Source: Lagopus muta
Lineage: Eukaryota; Chordata; Aves; Galliformes; Phasianidae
Length of the DNA stretch: 64,000 nt
Assembly (NCBI RefSeq): GCF_023343835.1
Contig: NC_064447.1
Span: 9,568,501-9,632,500, forward strand
Direction: 5' to 3'
The notes under the pieces are model-generated. The model did no database searches and had not been told where the DNA came from. It saw only the letters and a program-made list of their open reading frames with translations. Shown here in pieces: positions 23,290 to 34,580 of the stretch. Every line of letters starts with the position of its first letter. Position 1 is the first letter of the stretch. The position numbers were made by a program, and so were the translations under genes.

Positions 23290-23462
23290 TATAGAATCAT
23301 AGAACCACAAAGATTGGAAAAGCCCTCTCAGATCCTGAGTCCAACCCCAACCCACGCCTCCATGCCCACTGACCACGTCTCTCAGTGCATGTCTCCATGG
23401 TTCTCGAGCACCCCCAGGGACAGTGATTCCACCACCTCCCTGGGCAGCCAGTTCCAAAATGC
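23290..23462 (-). mobile_element. CR1 LINE 3' end
   Basis: Read on the minus strand it matches the bird CR1 tail closely: 'tggctgcccagggaggtggt', 'tcactgtccctgggggtgct', 'gtggtcagtgggcatgg', 'gttggactcaggatctgaga', 'cttttccaatc', ending 'ttctatgattctata'. It starts inside the 3' UTR-like region, so it is a 5'-truncated copy. The plus-strand 191-codon frame (23287-23862) begins in this element and is therefore not a credible gene. Confidence 0.95.
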
Positions 23463-26025
23463 TACAGGCTCAGCTAGACCAGATCCTGCTCCCATGTCAT
23501 TTCACAGGGCCAGTCCTTGTGTAACCCAGAGCTGCTGCCACCTGAATTTGCTGAGTAATCTCTTCAAAGATGGATTCTTTGCTTCGGCTTCAAGCCCCAA
23601 GTCCTTTGCCAGCATTAACCAATGGACACAAAGCTTCATGTTCCCCTGTCTCCTGGCGTCCAGGAGCAGGGGCCAAGCAGGTGGCAGTGGGTTGGGCTCT
23701 CTGCCCGCTCGGTGGCTGCTGTGGGGCCGCTTTCATGTGGGAATCCAATTTCTGCAGCTACCGGGAGCCACGCATAAACATGAATTTCAGTTGTTTTCTC
23801 TGGGGTTTCCATGGTTTCTGGCACTCGTTTTTGTCCTTGTTCTAAAGTGGATGCTCTCCTAATGTGTTTTCTTTGGTCTGAGGTAGTACATAGCATTGCT
23901 AGGAAACCTCAGATGCTGGCCAGAGGAGCTAGCTGTGCCGGGGGCTGCGTGGGCACAGTCATGGGTCTGCCCCTTCCTCCCCTTTGCCCACTGTGGGAAG
24001 GGCAAGCAACAGAGCAGAGCCAAGGCGATGGGTTGTGCCTTGAAAAACAAACAAAACCACTTTAAACATCCTTCTGCCAACCGACTGCACAACCCAGAGC
24101 CATGCAGCGTGCTGTGCCGAGCCGGGGCGGTCAGACAGGTTCCACCCTCTGCTTTTGGTGCCTTTTCTTTGCCAGAAGCTTTCTTTTCTCTTGTTACTGT
24201 ATAATTCTGCAGGTGTTACATCACATCCCAGGCTGGGAAGATCAAAGAACAGCGCTGGCAAGCTGGACCCATTCGGTGCAGCCATGCATGCGGTGTGCCG
24301 GGGCATGGCATGGGCTCTGCAGGAAAAAAACTCTTAACAAAAAGACCTTCAAAGCTGCTGGGTTGGAAGGAGCCAGGGAGCTCTGGCTTGGCTCTCTTTG
24401 GCCGGGTGGTGCTCACTGGTGATGGTTTATGTCCATAGGATGTTTGCCAGGTCGTGTTTGCTTAGGTGCAGAGCCCTGAAGTCTGCCTGCAATTGCTGGC
24501 TGCAAGTGAGAGGCAAGATTGTCCCAAAACTGTGCAGAGAGCAGACCCGTTTTGTGTGGGTGCTGCCAAATCTCTCAGCCTGGTGCTCTCCATGAGTCCC
24601 ATGCACGTGTTGATGTGGGCACAATGTTGCACAACGTACTGTGGAACACATGGCTGAGCAGCGCCAGGGGATGCACTGGGAGGACCACGAGCTCTCCAGT
24701 GCCCAAAACAATTTGCAGCCCCTCAATTTAACCAGGGCTCAAGCACTGCAGCACACTGTCGAGGATTCCCCATGCTGCAGAGGCTTCTTGTGCTGTGCTG
24801 TGCAGGTGGGGATGGTCAGGGACTATCCTCATTTTCCAGCATCTCAGGAGCAAACTTGTGTCCTCCCCCAGCAAAAGGTGCCAGAATCTGGCCCCTGCTT
24901 TTGCTGCAGCAGCAGGGAGGGAGGCAATGTGATTTTTCATCTTGACAGCATCTTGTTACTGTTAGTCAATCTAGATCTCTGTCAGATTGCTTTTCCTTCC
25001 TCTGTGCTGCATTTCGCCTCCTCCCCCTTCCTCCTCCGAAGGTAACTGTGTCTCCTACTTAGGCATGCATTCCTTTATAATAAGGTATTATGCCTCTATT
25101 TATATGCATCTTAGGTGCAGTCTGAGGCAGCTGCTGCTCTCCAGGGCCCTGGGTGAAGAGCAGAAAATTGAATTCAGCCTGGAATGTGCGGGTGCAGTTG
25201 GCCATCTGTACCCAGCAAGGGGCAACCCTTCCCCTCTGTGCAGATTTAGCAGCCAAGAGCCTGCTTGGAGTCCTACCAGACCCAGAGCCTGGCATATCCC
25301 CGGGACTGGGAGGGTGCTGACAGAAAGCCTTCTCACTGGGCATGAACCTGGCTGCAAGGGATGCATAGGCTGAGGAGTGTAAGCACAGCGAGGTCGAGGC
25401 TGCCCAAGTGTTTGTCTGTGAGATGGATTTGGGATTTTGGCTGCTCCCAAATGACTGTGCATGGTCTGCATGGCAGATGTCTGGAAGCCTGGGCTCTGCC
25501 CCCTCTCCTTGTGTCCCTGCCTTGCTCTGCCATCCAATACCACCGTGACGAATGCAGCACAAGGACCCAGCTGGACGGAGCCGAAATGGTGCATTTCAGC
25601 AGCCCTTTTTGGATTAAGCTATTATGGGCTGGACTGCTTGACCACGCCAGCTCTCAGTAATGATTTTCAAAGCGGTAAAACCTTTTCCATTGAGGGGACC
25701 TTGGTCTGTCCTTAGCAGCAAGGAGCATTTGTGTGATGCTAATGTAGCTCTGTACGGGCAATGGGAAGTGCTTTGCTGTTTGGCTTCTCTCCAGGCTCAA
25801 ATCCCAACCTTGGTGAAGCCAGTGTGGTTACTGCCATGGAACACTGTGCTTCAGGTTCTGCAGAGGCTGTTTCACTTGAAAGATGACTTAGTTCATCAGA
25901 GAGCTAATTAATGGTCATGCTGCTGTGTGGGAAGCAGGCAGGGTGAGCGGGACTCTGACATCAGCCCTTCTGCCCTGATTAGCTCTCGCTCAGCTTACAC
26001 TAATAAGCCTGAACTTTGAACCCCT
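23463..26025. other. GC-neutral stretch with many opposed frames, no gene
   Basis: Frames up to 167 codons (25059-25562 minus) occur, each opposed by others of similar length, and none shows a domain. 25900-26025 becomes AT-rich, with 'gctaattaatgg' (about 25902-25913) and 'ctgattagctc'. No repeat recognised. Confidence 0.5.
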
Positions 26026-26051
26026 CAAGAGAGGGGCATTTGCCTCTCTTG
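26026..26051. repeat. Short inverted repeat, 9-bp arms
   Basis: caagagagg (26026-26034) and cctctcttg (26043-26051) are perfect complements around an 8-base loop. It is small enough to arise by chance in 64 kb. Confidence 0.7.
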
Positions 26052-26773
26052 GGCCTGATATCGGGGGAATCTGCCTGGGAACAGCAGCTGAGTTATCTAC
26101 TGGCCTGACAGCCCTTCTTCTGCTTTCTTGCCATATTTATTTGCAGTCAGGATCATAACACGGCCCAGCTGGCAAAGGAGGGGAGAGCGGCTGCTCTGAT
26201 TACTGGGTCAGAGGAGCAGATGCTCCAGCCTCTGCCAGGAACCAGCAGATAGCCCCCAGCACCCTCCTGGCACCCAGTGCTGTTTTGCAATGCTGCATGG
26301 GAGGAGATAAGCTGCAGTGGGATGTGTTTTGTTGAGGTGTATGGGACGCTGCCCTGACCTGCAGCTGGTATTCGGGCTCTGCAGGTTCAGAGGGGCTGCT
26401 TGGACAGACTGGCACCAGAAGAGCCACAGTGGTGCTTCTGAGATGGAGAATAGCCCCATGTTGTTCTGGCTCTTCCAAAACCATGGAGTTTTTTTGCACG
26501 CTGAAATTTAGGAGCGTGCTCTTTTTTCTAAGGGATTAATTTGCAAACAGCTCAGTAGGCTGTTTTTGCGTGATCAGTGATATGTGGCTTAGCAATGAGC
26601 CCAATCTTCTCATCTTTCCAGGAACGGAGGCTGCCTCTGTGCTATTCAACTGATTTAAACATTCCTGATGTGCAGGAGCGAAGGTCGATTCCTGCCTTTT
26701 TGTCCTTGCCCTCTGCAGGAATCCCAAGCTGCAGATCCCAGTAGGAGTGAGCAGGGAATTATGGAGGTGTGCT
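26052..26773. other. No gene or repeat recognised
   Basis: Ordinary sequence. Overlapping minus frames 26200-26499 and 26208-26459 and the plus frame 26317-26511 cancel each other as candidates. 26135-26170 is AT-rich. Confidence 0.55.
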
Positions 26774-26930
26774 GCAGATTCCCCATCACTTGAAGCCTTT
26801 AACCCCAGGTGTTTTCCGACAAGCTCTGCTCTGGCTCACAGAGGAGCTATAAGCTCAGTGTAGAAAGGAATGTCCTGTATTATGTGTGAAGTCAGACTTG
26901 ACGATCATAATGGCCCTGTCTGGCTGCAGG
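26774..26930 (+). mobile_element. Ancient CR1-type LINE 3' end
   Basis: The order of words 'agattccccatcacttgaag', 'cctttaaccccaggt', 'agctataagctcagtg', 'tgtcctgtattatgtgtgaa', 'gtcagacttgacgatcataa' and 'tggccctgtctggc' follows the tail of old amniote CR1 subfamilies (family form: 'gattctccatcacttgaagtc', 'gtcagactagatgatcataa', 'tggtcccttctggcc'). It differs from the younger bird-type tails elsewhere in the window and lacks the terminal ttctatga copies. It is a relic without coding sequence. Confidence 0.75.
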
Positions 26931-28439
26931 AGAATAATGTCCCATGTGGGTTTTCCTCCTCTTTCATGTAGAACTATTCTGGAGGAAGGCTCGCAGTGGA
27001 GGTGAAATAGCAGATCAACACTGAGACAGCAAGCTGAGGCTGCAGGGAAAGGCTCAGGGGGGAAATCAAAGGGAAGATGTCTTTGTTACCAACCCAGCTG
27101 CAACTTCCTGCTCCAGCCAGAAAATACCCGAGGAGGTGACTTGTCAGCGGACTGCATGCCTTTGCCTCGCCTCTCTTCCCCATAATAAATGAATAATGAA
27201 CTTGTGGGGCAAAAACTGAAGGGCAAGGGGAAGGCGGAATTCCCAGAAATTATTGTCCCTTGGTTAACACAAAGAGAGCCTCTGTCCTTTACTACTCTGA
27301 TTCTTATAAATAGAGCTTTACTGTGAAGGAGAGGGCTTCCCTCCACTGAGCACGAGTGATAAACCAGCATTTCTCATCCAGTGGCACTCCTCTCGGTTTG
27401 GAGCAATACCTTTGAATTCAAAGCATGACCCACACCCCACCCAGGGTCAGTGAATTGGTCTCCATCAAGGCTATTCTTCATGGTTCCCCTTCCTGCTTCA
27501 CCTGACTTTTGTCCTTCTGCTGCCCTGAGCTCTTTCCCCACAGGGTTTTGTAATACACAATGTGCACCTCGTGTCTTCTGCTGTGCTGGAGAGTTTGTGT
27601 TGTGGATCACTAGTGAGGAAGGCTGGTCACTGTGCCTTAGACCAAATGGGATGTTTTTCTGGCTATTTCTCCTTTATACACAAACTCTGCAACCAGAGTT
27701 TATTTCACACCGTCACCAAAGTGCAAAGGAGCTGGGCAGGCTGTGCTCCTTTAGAGAAGAGTCTACTGGGCCACCAGCTGAGCATGAATCACAGCCTGAT
27801 GGAGAAAGGGTGAGGAGACGTGGTTTGGCCTCAGGAAAAGAAAACTGGAAAAGCAGACAAGAGCAATCTTCAAAAACTGCTGCAAAAGAGAAAGGGAATG
27901 ATCAGTTCTCCACACGCACAGAAGAGAGGGCTTAAATTTCAGCAGAGAGAGGTTCAGCCTGAATTCTGCTGAAAGCTGTGATGAGGGGAGGATGGCAGGG
28001 CAGAGCACAGCTCTGCTGTCAGGTTTGCCTACTGAAAGTCTCTGGCTGGGGATGCATCATGCAGCAATGCATGGGGCAGCTTTGTTTTCATGGGGCTGCT
28101 GATTTCACCCAAAGGGTGTAGCGGGAAGCCCAGCTCCTTTCCTCTGGGCTGGAAATCATTTATTCTTGCACCCAGGTATGTGTTGATTACCTTCCAACAG
28201 GCTACACAGCCTCGTTCTGCACTGTGATTCTGTTTCTCCTCAACCTGAGGAAAGAGGATATGTGCTAACAAGTCAGAGTGGAGGAAGGCTTACATTTCAG
28301 CTTGCTGTGTGCTAATCCACATCCTCTGCCCCTAAATCCTCTTAACCTCCACGTATTTCCAATCACAAGCATTTGCACCAAACGCTACTGGAGCAGCAGA
28401 AGACACCATAACTTGAACCCCACAAGCTAACTAACCTGC
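26931..28439. other. No gene or repeat recognised
   Basis: Neutral sequence. The frame 27450-27935 plus (161 codons) ends in a Lys/Glu-rich tail produced by an A-rich stretch and is opposed by 27374-27610 minus; no domain recognised. AT-rich unique DNA at 27180-27330. Confidence 0.5.
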
Positions 28440-28720
28440 TAAAACATTTACGAACAGACTAAATGGTGATAATTTGATCTCCAAGTATCTGGGTGCTGCT
28501 CTCTTTCTTGCCCCACCTATTGTTTGATTGTGCATTGTAATTCCAGGCTGTGCTCGGTGTACTCATCTTTTGAGAAGGCTGTGACCAAGTAATCGAGGCT
28601 GTCATCACGCAGAACCTGGCTCAGGAGGCAGAAATCTCCCCACTGTTCTTTTTCCATTTCCTGGCTCGACATCAGGGGAAGAGATTATGTGATCTGATAG
28701 GTAAAATTATCCCATCAGAG
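28440..28720. promoter_or_regulatory. Candidate conserved non-coding element with SOX and GATA words
   Basis: Contains the SOX-type word CTATTGTT (28517-28524), a second CATTGTAATT word (28533-28542), and GATAG (28696-28700) facing TTATC (28707-28711), an inverted GATA pair six bases apart. The block is frame-poor and repeat-free. The words are individually common; it is the clustering in unique sequence that makes it a candidate. Confidence 0.3.
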
Positions 28721-28743
28721 GTGAATGTCCTAATAAAAGGCTT

Positions 28744-29352
28744 TTGCAGGCCTGGTTGTATGATATCCCTGAGAAGGCTACATTCATTTGGAGTCCTTTA
28801 TTGAAGGGAATGCTCAGTCCCTATGGAAACCCCGCAGGACAAAAGGTGATTCTAGCTGCTAAAACACCACAGTTACATACACACAGGTCAAGGATGCAAA
28901 ACTGTTGCATTTGCCTGATTGGGAAAACAATAACAAAAAAGGAACAGCAACAAAACACTCTGATGTTGGCTGCTTGGCTCGAAACTGAGAACTGTATTTT
29001 CCCAGCTGGTGAAAATCTGGGGCGACCAGCATGGCTCAGCCTGTTTGTCCAAAAGGAGAGGAAAAATTCTGGAAATCTGTGTTGTTTTTTTGAACCTGAT
29101 CAAGTAGGAGACTTGATCAGGTTCAGTGAATCTGGAGAAAGAAAAATAAAAGTCTTTCTGGGCATCCTCCTTCAAGACCCCTGCCTCTCTCTTGCTGTTT
29201 GTTCACCTGTTTCCTTTTGTTGGTGGGATATGAAAGGGGCTCTGAAAAAAAAAAAGCTAAAGAAAGGCTTTTTGAGATTTACTGTGCATGGTTGGTGGGT
29301 GGCTGGGGACTCCCTCCCTCAGCATGGGGGACTGGTGGGTGGGAGGAAATGA
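28744..29352 (+). other. 202-codon open frame, probably non-coding
   Basis: The frame starts directly after an AATAAAAGG word and runs through a T7 run and an A-rich run (29245-29255), giving Lys-rich peptide near residue 170. It spans the perfect inverted repeat at 29091-29125, so similar peptide (EPDQV...LIRF) appears on both strands. No domain, signal peptide or membrane segment is recognisable. A minus-strand frame (28888-29175) lies opposite. I judge it chance. Confidence 0.3.
29091..29125. repeat. Perfect 15-bp inverted repeat with 5-base loop
   Basis: tgaacctgatcaagt (29091-29105) and acttgatcaggttca (29111-29125) are exact reverse complements around aggag. Each arm contains the palindrome TGATCA. 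As RNA it would fold into a 15-bp hairpin on either strand. There is no T-run directly after it and no miRNA-like bulged stem beyond it. Confidence 0.95.
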
Positions 29353-29981
29353 GGAGAAGCAGCTTGGTGCTTGCACTGGAGGAGACATGGGTGATGGGTG
29401 GAGCACTGCCTTTCCCTTTGTCATCTCGAATCCCCCAACTTCAAACCAAGCAAAGCCTTCTGCAAAAGTCTGGGTTTCTTCCTGCATCTTGGGGAGACAG
29501 GAGGAGATAAAGGCGAGCACATTGCATGGCTGAGAAGTGTGTTTTCAATTAAAAGAAGATAAAGCTCTAAAATGCACAGTGGGTTAAGCATTACAGTAAA
29601 AAAAGCATTCAAGCTGCTCTTCCATTGAGATGTAACCAACAGTTTATGTGTGTGATTGCAGGCAGGTGGTTCCTGTTCATATTAAAAATGTGTAATCCAA
29701 GATCTCAGAGGATTTCTTCAGAGACAATCTGGACAGACCTGGAAGCCCAACATGCCTTTTAAGCCCTAAGTGTTTTCCCTTCACATCCCAGCACTCTCCT
29801 TTCCAAGCACTTGGCTGCCAGGGCAGGATCATCCCACCGTGTTCAGGGAGGGGAAAACCTGATATCATAAATCCAGAGCCCTCCATGTCCTTGAAGCCTT
29901 CAGGGAAGCCCAAACTGATCCCCAGGGTGGTGGTCCTGCCTGCTGCTGTCTGCATGCGGCCCTCTCATGGCTTTCTTGGTA
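29353..29981. other. No gene or repeat recognised
   Basis: Neutral sequence with small opposed frames. 29520-29610 is AT-rich and contains an A7 run. Nothing regulatory stands out. Confidence 0.55.
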
Positions 29982-30053
29982 ATGGGAGTACGCTCCCATG
30001 CCATCCCATCTCATGTCATGCCATCCCATCTCACGCCATGCCTTGCCATTCCC
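29982..30053. repeat. 20-bp tandem repeat, about 2.5 copies, next to a 7-bp hairpin
   Basis: Units catgccatcccatctcatgt (29997-30016) and catgccatcccatctcacgc (30017-30036) differ at two bases, and a third, partial unit follows (30037-30053). Immediately upstream atgggag and ctcccat (29982-29988 and 29993-29999) form an inverted repeat around tacg. The array explains the His/Pro-rich and Trp/Asp/Gly-rich peptides in opposing frames. Confidence 0.85.
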
Positions 30054-32500
30054 AGTGCCCATCCCTGAGTCATACAAGGGGATTGCTTAGGACTGAGCGT
30101 GGGTTTGGATGGAGCTGTTCTGCAGGTGCTCTCCATTGCCCTGCCCAGCTCCAGACATACCCGACCCCCTCTGCCTCTCCCCTCTGCTCTTGGGTTTGTT
30201 GTTTTCGGCTTCTCACCAGCGCAGCGCCAACCCCTCTCCCTGTCACACAAAGGAGAAGAAAAACACAATAATATTTCAGAAGAAGGCCTGAAGGCTCTAT
30301 TGCAGTTGAACTTGATCACCCAGGGGAATAAAAGAATACCACATGCGGAGATCTTTTACTTAACATTGCGATGTTTAATCTTGCCCAGTCAGCAGTTTTT
30401 GAACATATTCCAGGAAAGCTTTTAAGCCTGATAAAGCCGGGGCTTTTGCATTTTCAAGTGATACTTTAGCTACAGATGACATGCTCTACTTGTCATTTGG
30501 CTTTAAAGGAAGGTAATTAAAATCTTCCTAAGAGTACAGTTACACCAGGGAAAGAAATAACGTAAACTAAAATAAAAGGAGAGAGAGAAGCCCACAAAAA
30601 TGCAATTTAGCAGATGAAAAATGTAAAGGAAAACTGTTAAAAGATAAAAGTATCAAATGCACAATAGCAATTTGCTGAAGGAGGACTGATGATATGGGAG
30701 GTACTGAGACCTGCACAGGGCAAGGCTAGGGAATTTCCAGCATATTTTATTTGCAGTCTTTGGGCCACTGGAAGCCACAAGACAGACACAGAGAAGACTG
30801 AAAGCTCTGCAGCAGTTCTGGCTGCAGTAAACACGCGCGGTTCTGGAAGGTATGAAGAGAAGATAAAAGGCAGATCCAGATGTGATCTGGACCCACTAAT
30901 GTGTGGGCGCAAGCAGAGCTTTTCAACGACTCTGAGGGCAGTGACTCCTACAATGGCTGCCTGCAATGAGTCAGGTTGGGTTGGAAGACATTGTCTCCTC
31001 TACATTTTGAAACTGAGAGGTGATGGCTCTCAAATGAAGCCAAGCAGGCTGGTGAATCCATGAGATCATTCCCCCGATGGAGGAAAAGATGCATCTCTGC
31101 AGAGGGGCTCCTGACATCCACTGCCAACACTTAGCGTATTTCTCCCCAGAAGGATCACAGCAAAACCCTCTTCCATTCTCCTTCCAGAAGACCTGTGCTG
31201 TGCTATCACTGCTGGTTTAGACCTGTGGGGAGGAAAAGGAGCATGGCTGGGGTGTATCATTCCCGAAGACCCCCCACTCCCAAACAGCTGGAATAGTTCA
31301 GAGACCTTCCAGTGTAAAAATGGGGAAATGAAATTTTCTCCTAGGATCACATCAAGCCTGAATCGTTCAACAGCTTCTGGCATGCTCTGCCGTCAGGAGA
31401 GGCCTGCTGATGAGTTCAGCAAACAGTATCCATCTCTGCGGGATCAAATGTAAAACAAGAATCCTGTTTGTTCGGGTCGTGCTCTGATACCAGAGCAAAC
31501 AGAGCAGCTGGTGGTTTGGAACCTATAACTTCCCTCATGACACCAGGTTCCCCCGAGCCCATGCATTTATTGGTATCATTTGCTGCTATAAAATTGACAA
31601 TCTTTCTGCATGTTTGCCACATGTAGTAGTTTTCCTCTGTTAGTGATTATTATTCCCTGTTGTCTGTGTGTTCCTCCTGCAAATGCCAGCTGGGAAGAGA
31701 GGCAAACTTTGTCCTTGGACAGAAGAACAAAAGAAGGAGTATTGTGACTAGCCCAACTATGATATACTCAGTTTTTATGGCGATGAGTCTCATGTCTGTG
31801 CCTATAATATACCCTTTTCTGTGCTAATAGAACACAGTAGGTGCCATACCGACGGACATCACTTGAATCTGTTATCCAAAAGCCACGCTTCATTTATTCT
31901 CACATTTAATGTGGAATTATAACACTACAAGGGAAAAAGTAGAAATAGAAAGTCTTCCTTCATGGCTGATCATGCACAGGGCATGTGAAGTTTCCATTCG
32001 TGGTCCATCCATAAAACCCACCCTATCTTTTTTGGGAAACAGGACCTGTCCAACAACAGGCAAGTTTATCTGGTGGGGGAGTGATGGTGCTGGGATGCTC
32101 TGGACTGAAGTCAACCCACGTAGCATGGGGACAACCTGCCTCCTTGGGGTAGAAATGCCACCATCAAAGACATTTCAGCCTGATTTTTCCCTTCCTCCAC
32201 CAAATACCCACCTCTGGCTCCAGATGGAGTCATCTCCAGGGTTACATCTAACAAAAATTCCTCCCTGACCTAGAAATATTCAGAGAACTTGAAAGCTTTC
32301 ATATCCCAACAGGCTCAATTTAGCACCTCGAAGCCTCTGCTGGCGAGTCCCAGCAGCAGGTGCAAAATGAAGAAAACCCAAACCCAGAAGCCGACATACC
32401 ATACTGCTCCCAAGGAGACTGAAGGAATGGGAGGAAAGCTGCGTGCAGTAGCTGAGATGAAAGATGCTGCAGTGACTTTTTGCTGACATGTACAAATGTG
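30054..32500. other. No gene recognised; AT-rich unique part at 30280-30640
   Basis: 30280-30640 is AT-rich and repeat-free, with 'aggaaggtaattaaaatcttcct' (split; about 30508-30530) forming an imperfect hairpin around a homeodomain-like core; it could be a further regulatory block. The frame 30689-31063 plus (124 codons) has no domain. The rest is neutral. Confidence 0.45.
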
Positions 32501-34408
32501 ATCCTGACTATTAACTTTAATGACCTGCCATTATGTGAGGGAAAAAGAAGGAGGGACCTAATCTTTTTGTAGTTACTTTAATTGCCACCCTGTGGTCTTG
32601 TTTCGTGCTGCTGGTTTTGCAGTCAGGTGGGAAAAAAAAAACAACAAACTCCTCTCTGGTACCTCAGATTTGGGTTTTCTCCTGTCACAGCTGTGCAAAG
32701 TTCAGTCATCCATGGAACCTAGAAAACACTTCTGCATGCTTAAATGCAACACATAAATGAGAGCTTCCTTCTTTAGTATGGATATAAAATGACCAGACCG
32801 ATGCTACAGATGAGCCTTGGTAGTTTAAATATAATTGAGTCCTTAAACAAACTGAGACTGTGCTAAACTTGAGTTGCTGGAACTGTCAGAGGCCCTAAGC
32901 AGTGGAATGGATCACATTTCCTTGTGTGTGAGGAAGACATGACTGTGTGAGGGCTGTTTACTCCAGTTGAGTGCTCTATTAAAATTAATGAGACTAATTT
33001 GCTCCATGGAGTGGCTTACAAGGGTCAGAGCTGCAGGACTGGGCTGAAGGAGGACTTGTGGGGCATGGCATCTGCTCTTGTCTCTCCTTTGGACTGGATG
33101 CTTCAGGAGAATGATTTGTTTTCTTTTCCTGAATCTCTATCTTTTTTTTCGTGAAAAAATGCAAATTCCTTCACTCTGAAATGTGTAATGAATTTCTGAT
33201 CATTTTGCCCAGTGATTAGCTTTCGAAAAAAAAAGAAGAGATAATTCTGCAAAAGCACTCAAAGGTCTTGTTTTGACATTTTTCAAAAAGCGCCATTTCA
33301 TTTCTTGTTTCAAGCTTCCCTTTAATTGCATAAGTGGTTCCAAGACATTTTCAAGAAATCAGTGAAAGGAATGGTTTCAATTTGATTGAAATGCAACTTT
33401 TTACATGACCCATTCCACCTTCTCTTTCAGTTTGTGATTTGCCAAAAGATTAAAAAACAAAACAAAAAACAAGCCTGGTTTTGATTCAGCCCCAAATGAT
33501 TTTTCCCTTAGTTTTTCAAATGGGCAAGCAAAACCTCTAAACCCCTCTTTGCTTACAAAATCCTAACGCTCCCCTCAGTGCCCCCTATATGTAAAATATG
33601 GTTGATGTTCCCTGTCTAGTGGAAGGACTGAGAGAACCTTGGAAATCCCCAGCTGGAAGAACCCAATGTGTCAACAAAGAGCCTCATCCTGACCAGCTCT
33701 GAAAGAGGCAGAGGAAAATCAGGGCTCTTGCTGCATGGACACGCTGTGCATTGTGATGGCTGCACACTGCCCTCAGACAGGTGCCTGTGGGGCTCGGTGG
33801 GTTTTATCCTGGCAATAGGCACAACCTGTACACAGGCTGCACGCTGCTGAGTGGCATTCAGGCTGCACGCCTGGGCTGTGAGCTGTTTTGAAGTCTCAGC
33901 AAGCTTAGCTTTTGATTTGAGGCTGAGCTTTTATTGCCACCAGTTGGGGGAGGCCTTGGATGGAGGGGAACGCGCGGCGGGTGCTAATCTTCAGCCTTTG
34001 ACTTGTGCCCTGTGGGGTGGGAAGCGTAGAGAATTGAAAAGTCAAGACCTATTGTTACGTGCACCTTTCTCCCCACTGGTGCAACCTCTCTTTCCTCACT
34101 GTTTTACTTGAGTACTTGAAGCTACTGAAACAAAGTCAAAGAGAAAATGGATAGTATCTTCAGGACTCCATAGAAACAGCGCAGCTCCTCTGGGAGAAAG
34201 ATCACATAGTTTGGAGGATTATGCTGGAAAGTGTTTAAAAGAAACTCCGTTAGAAGTAGGAGGTACCAGAGATGACAACTCCCCCTTCTCACTTGCTGTT
34301 TTCCTGCTCCGTTTTGCAGAACCTTGTGATGTTTTACAGTGATCTTTGAATGAGAAAACAGGCATTGGGCTTAACCAAATCCAAGCAAGCAGGTGTACTG
34401 ATCCCTCT
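32501..34408. other. AT-rich stretch without gene; two weak CTCF-like words
   Basis: Frames are short throughout. At 33579-33592 the minus strand reads catatagggggcac, which matches the core TAGGGGGCAC of the CTCF motif but not its outer half. At 32584-32597 the minus strand reads gaccacagggtggc, a poorer match. Poly-A/AC runs occur at 32632-32646 and 33225-33236. Neither motif is strong enough to call an insulator. Confidence 0.35.
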
Positions 34409-34580
34409 GGCCCAGGGAGGTGATGAGGTCACTGTCCCTGGAGATGTTCAAGAATGTGGAGACGTGGCACTTGGGGAGATGGTCAGTGGGCATGGTGAAA
34501 TGGGCTGGGGGTTGGATTTGGTGATCTGAGAGGTCTTTTCCAACCTTGATGGTTCTCTAATGCTATTCTGTGATTCTGTT
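34409..34580 (+). mobile_element. CR1 LINE 3' end
   Basis: A clear bird CR1 tail in plus orientation: 'gcccagggaggtgatgaggt', 'cactgtccctggagatgttc', 'acttggggagatggtcagtg', 'ggcatgg', 'gggttggatttggtgatctg', 'gaggtcttttccaacctt', then 'attctgtgattctgtt' in place of the canonical terminal 8-mers. About 170 bases remain, with none of the coding region. Confidence 0.95.

Noticed and set aside
23287..23862. 191-codon plus-strand open frame
   Set aside because: It begins in the antisense of a CR1 LINE tail (23290-23462) and shows no domain afterwards.
23877..23891. tctgaggtagtacat, similar to the let-7 seed region
   Set aside because: Only the first part of the mature let-7 sequence matches, and no pairing arm forming a pre-miRNA hairpin is visible nearby.
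24361..24384. Word starting ggttggaagga that resembles CR1 'ggttggaaggga'
   Set aside because: The flanking sequence does not continue as CR1 in either direction.
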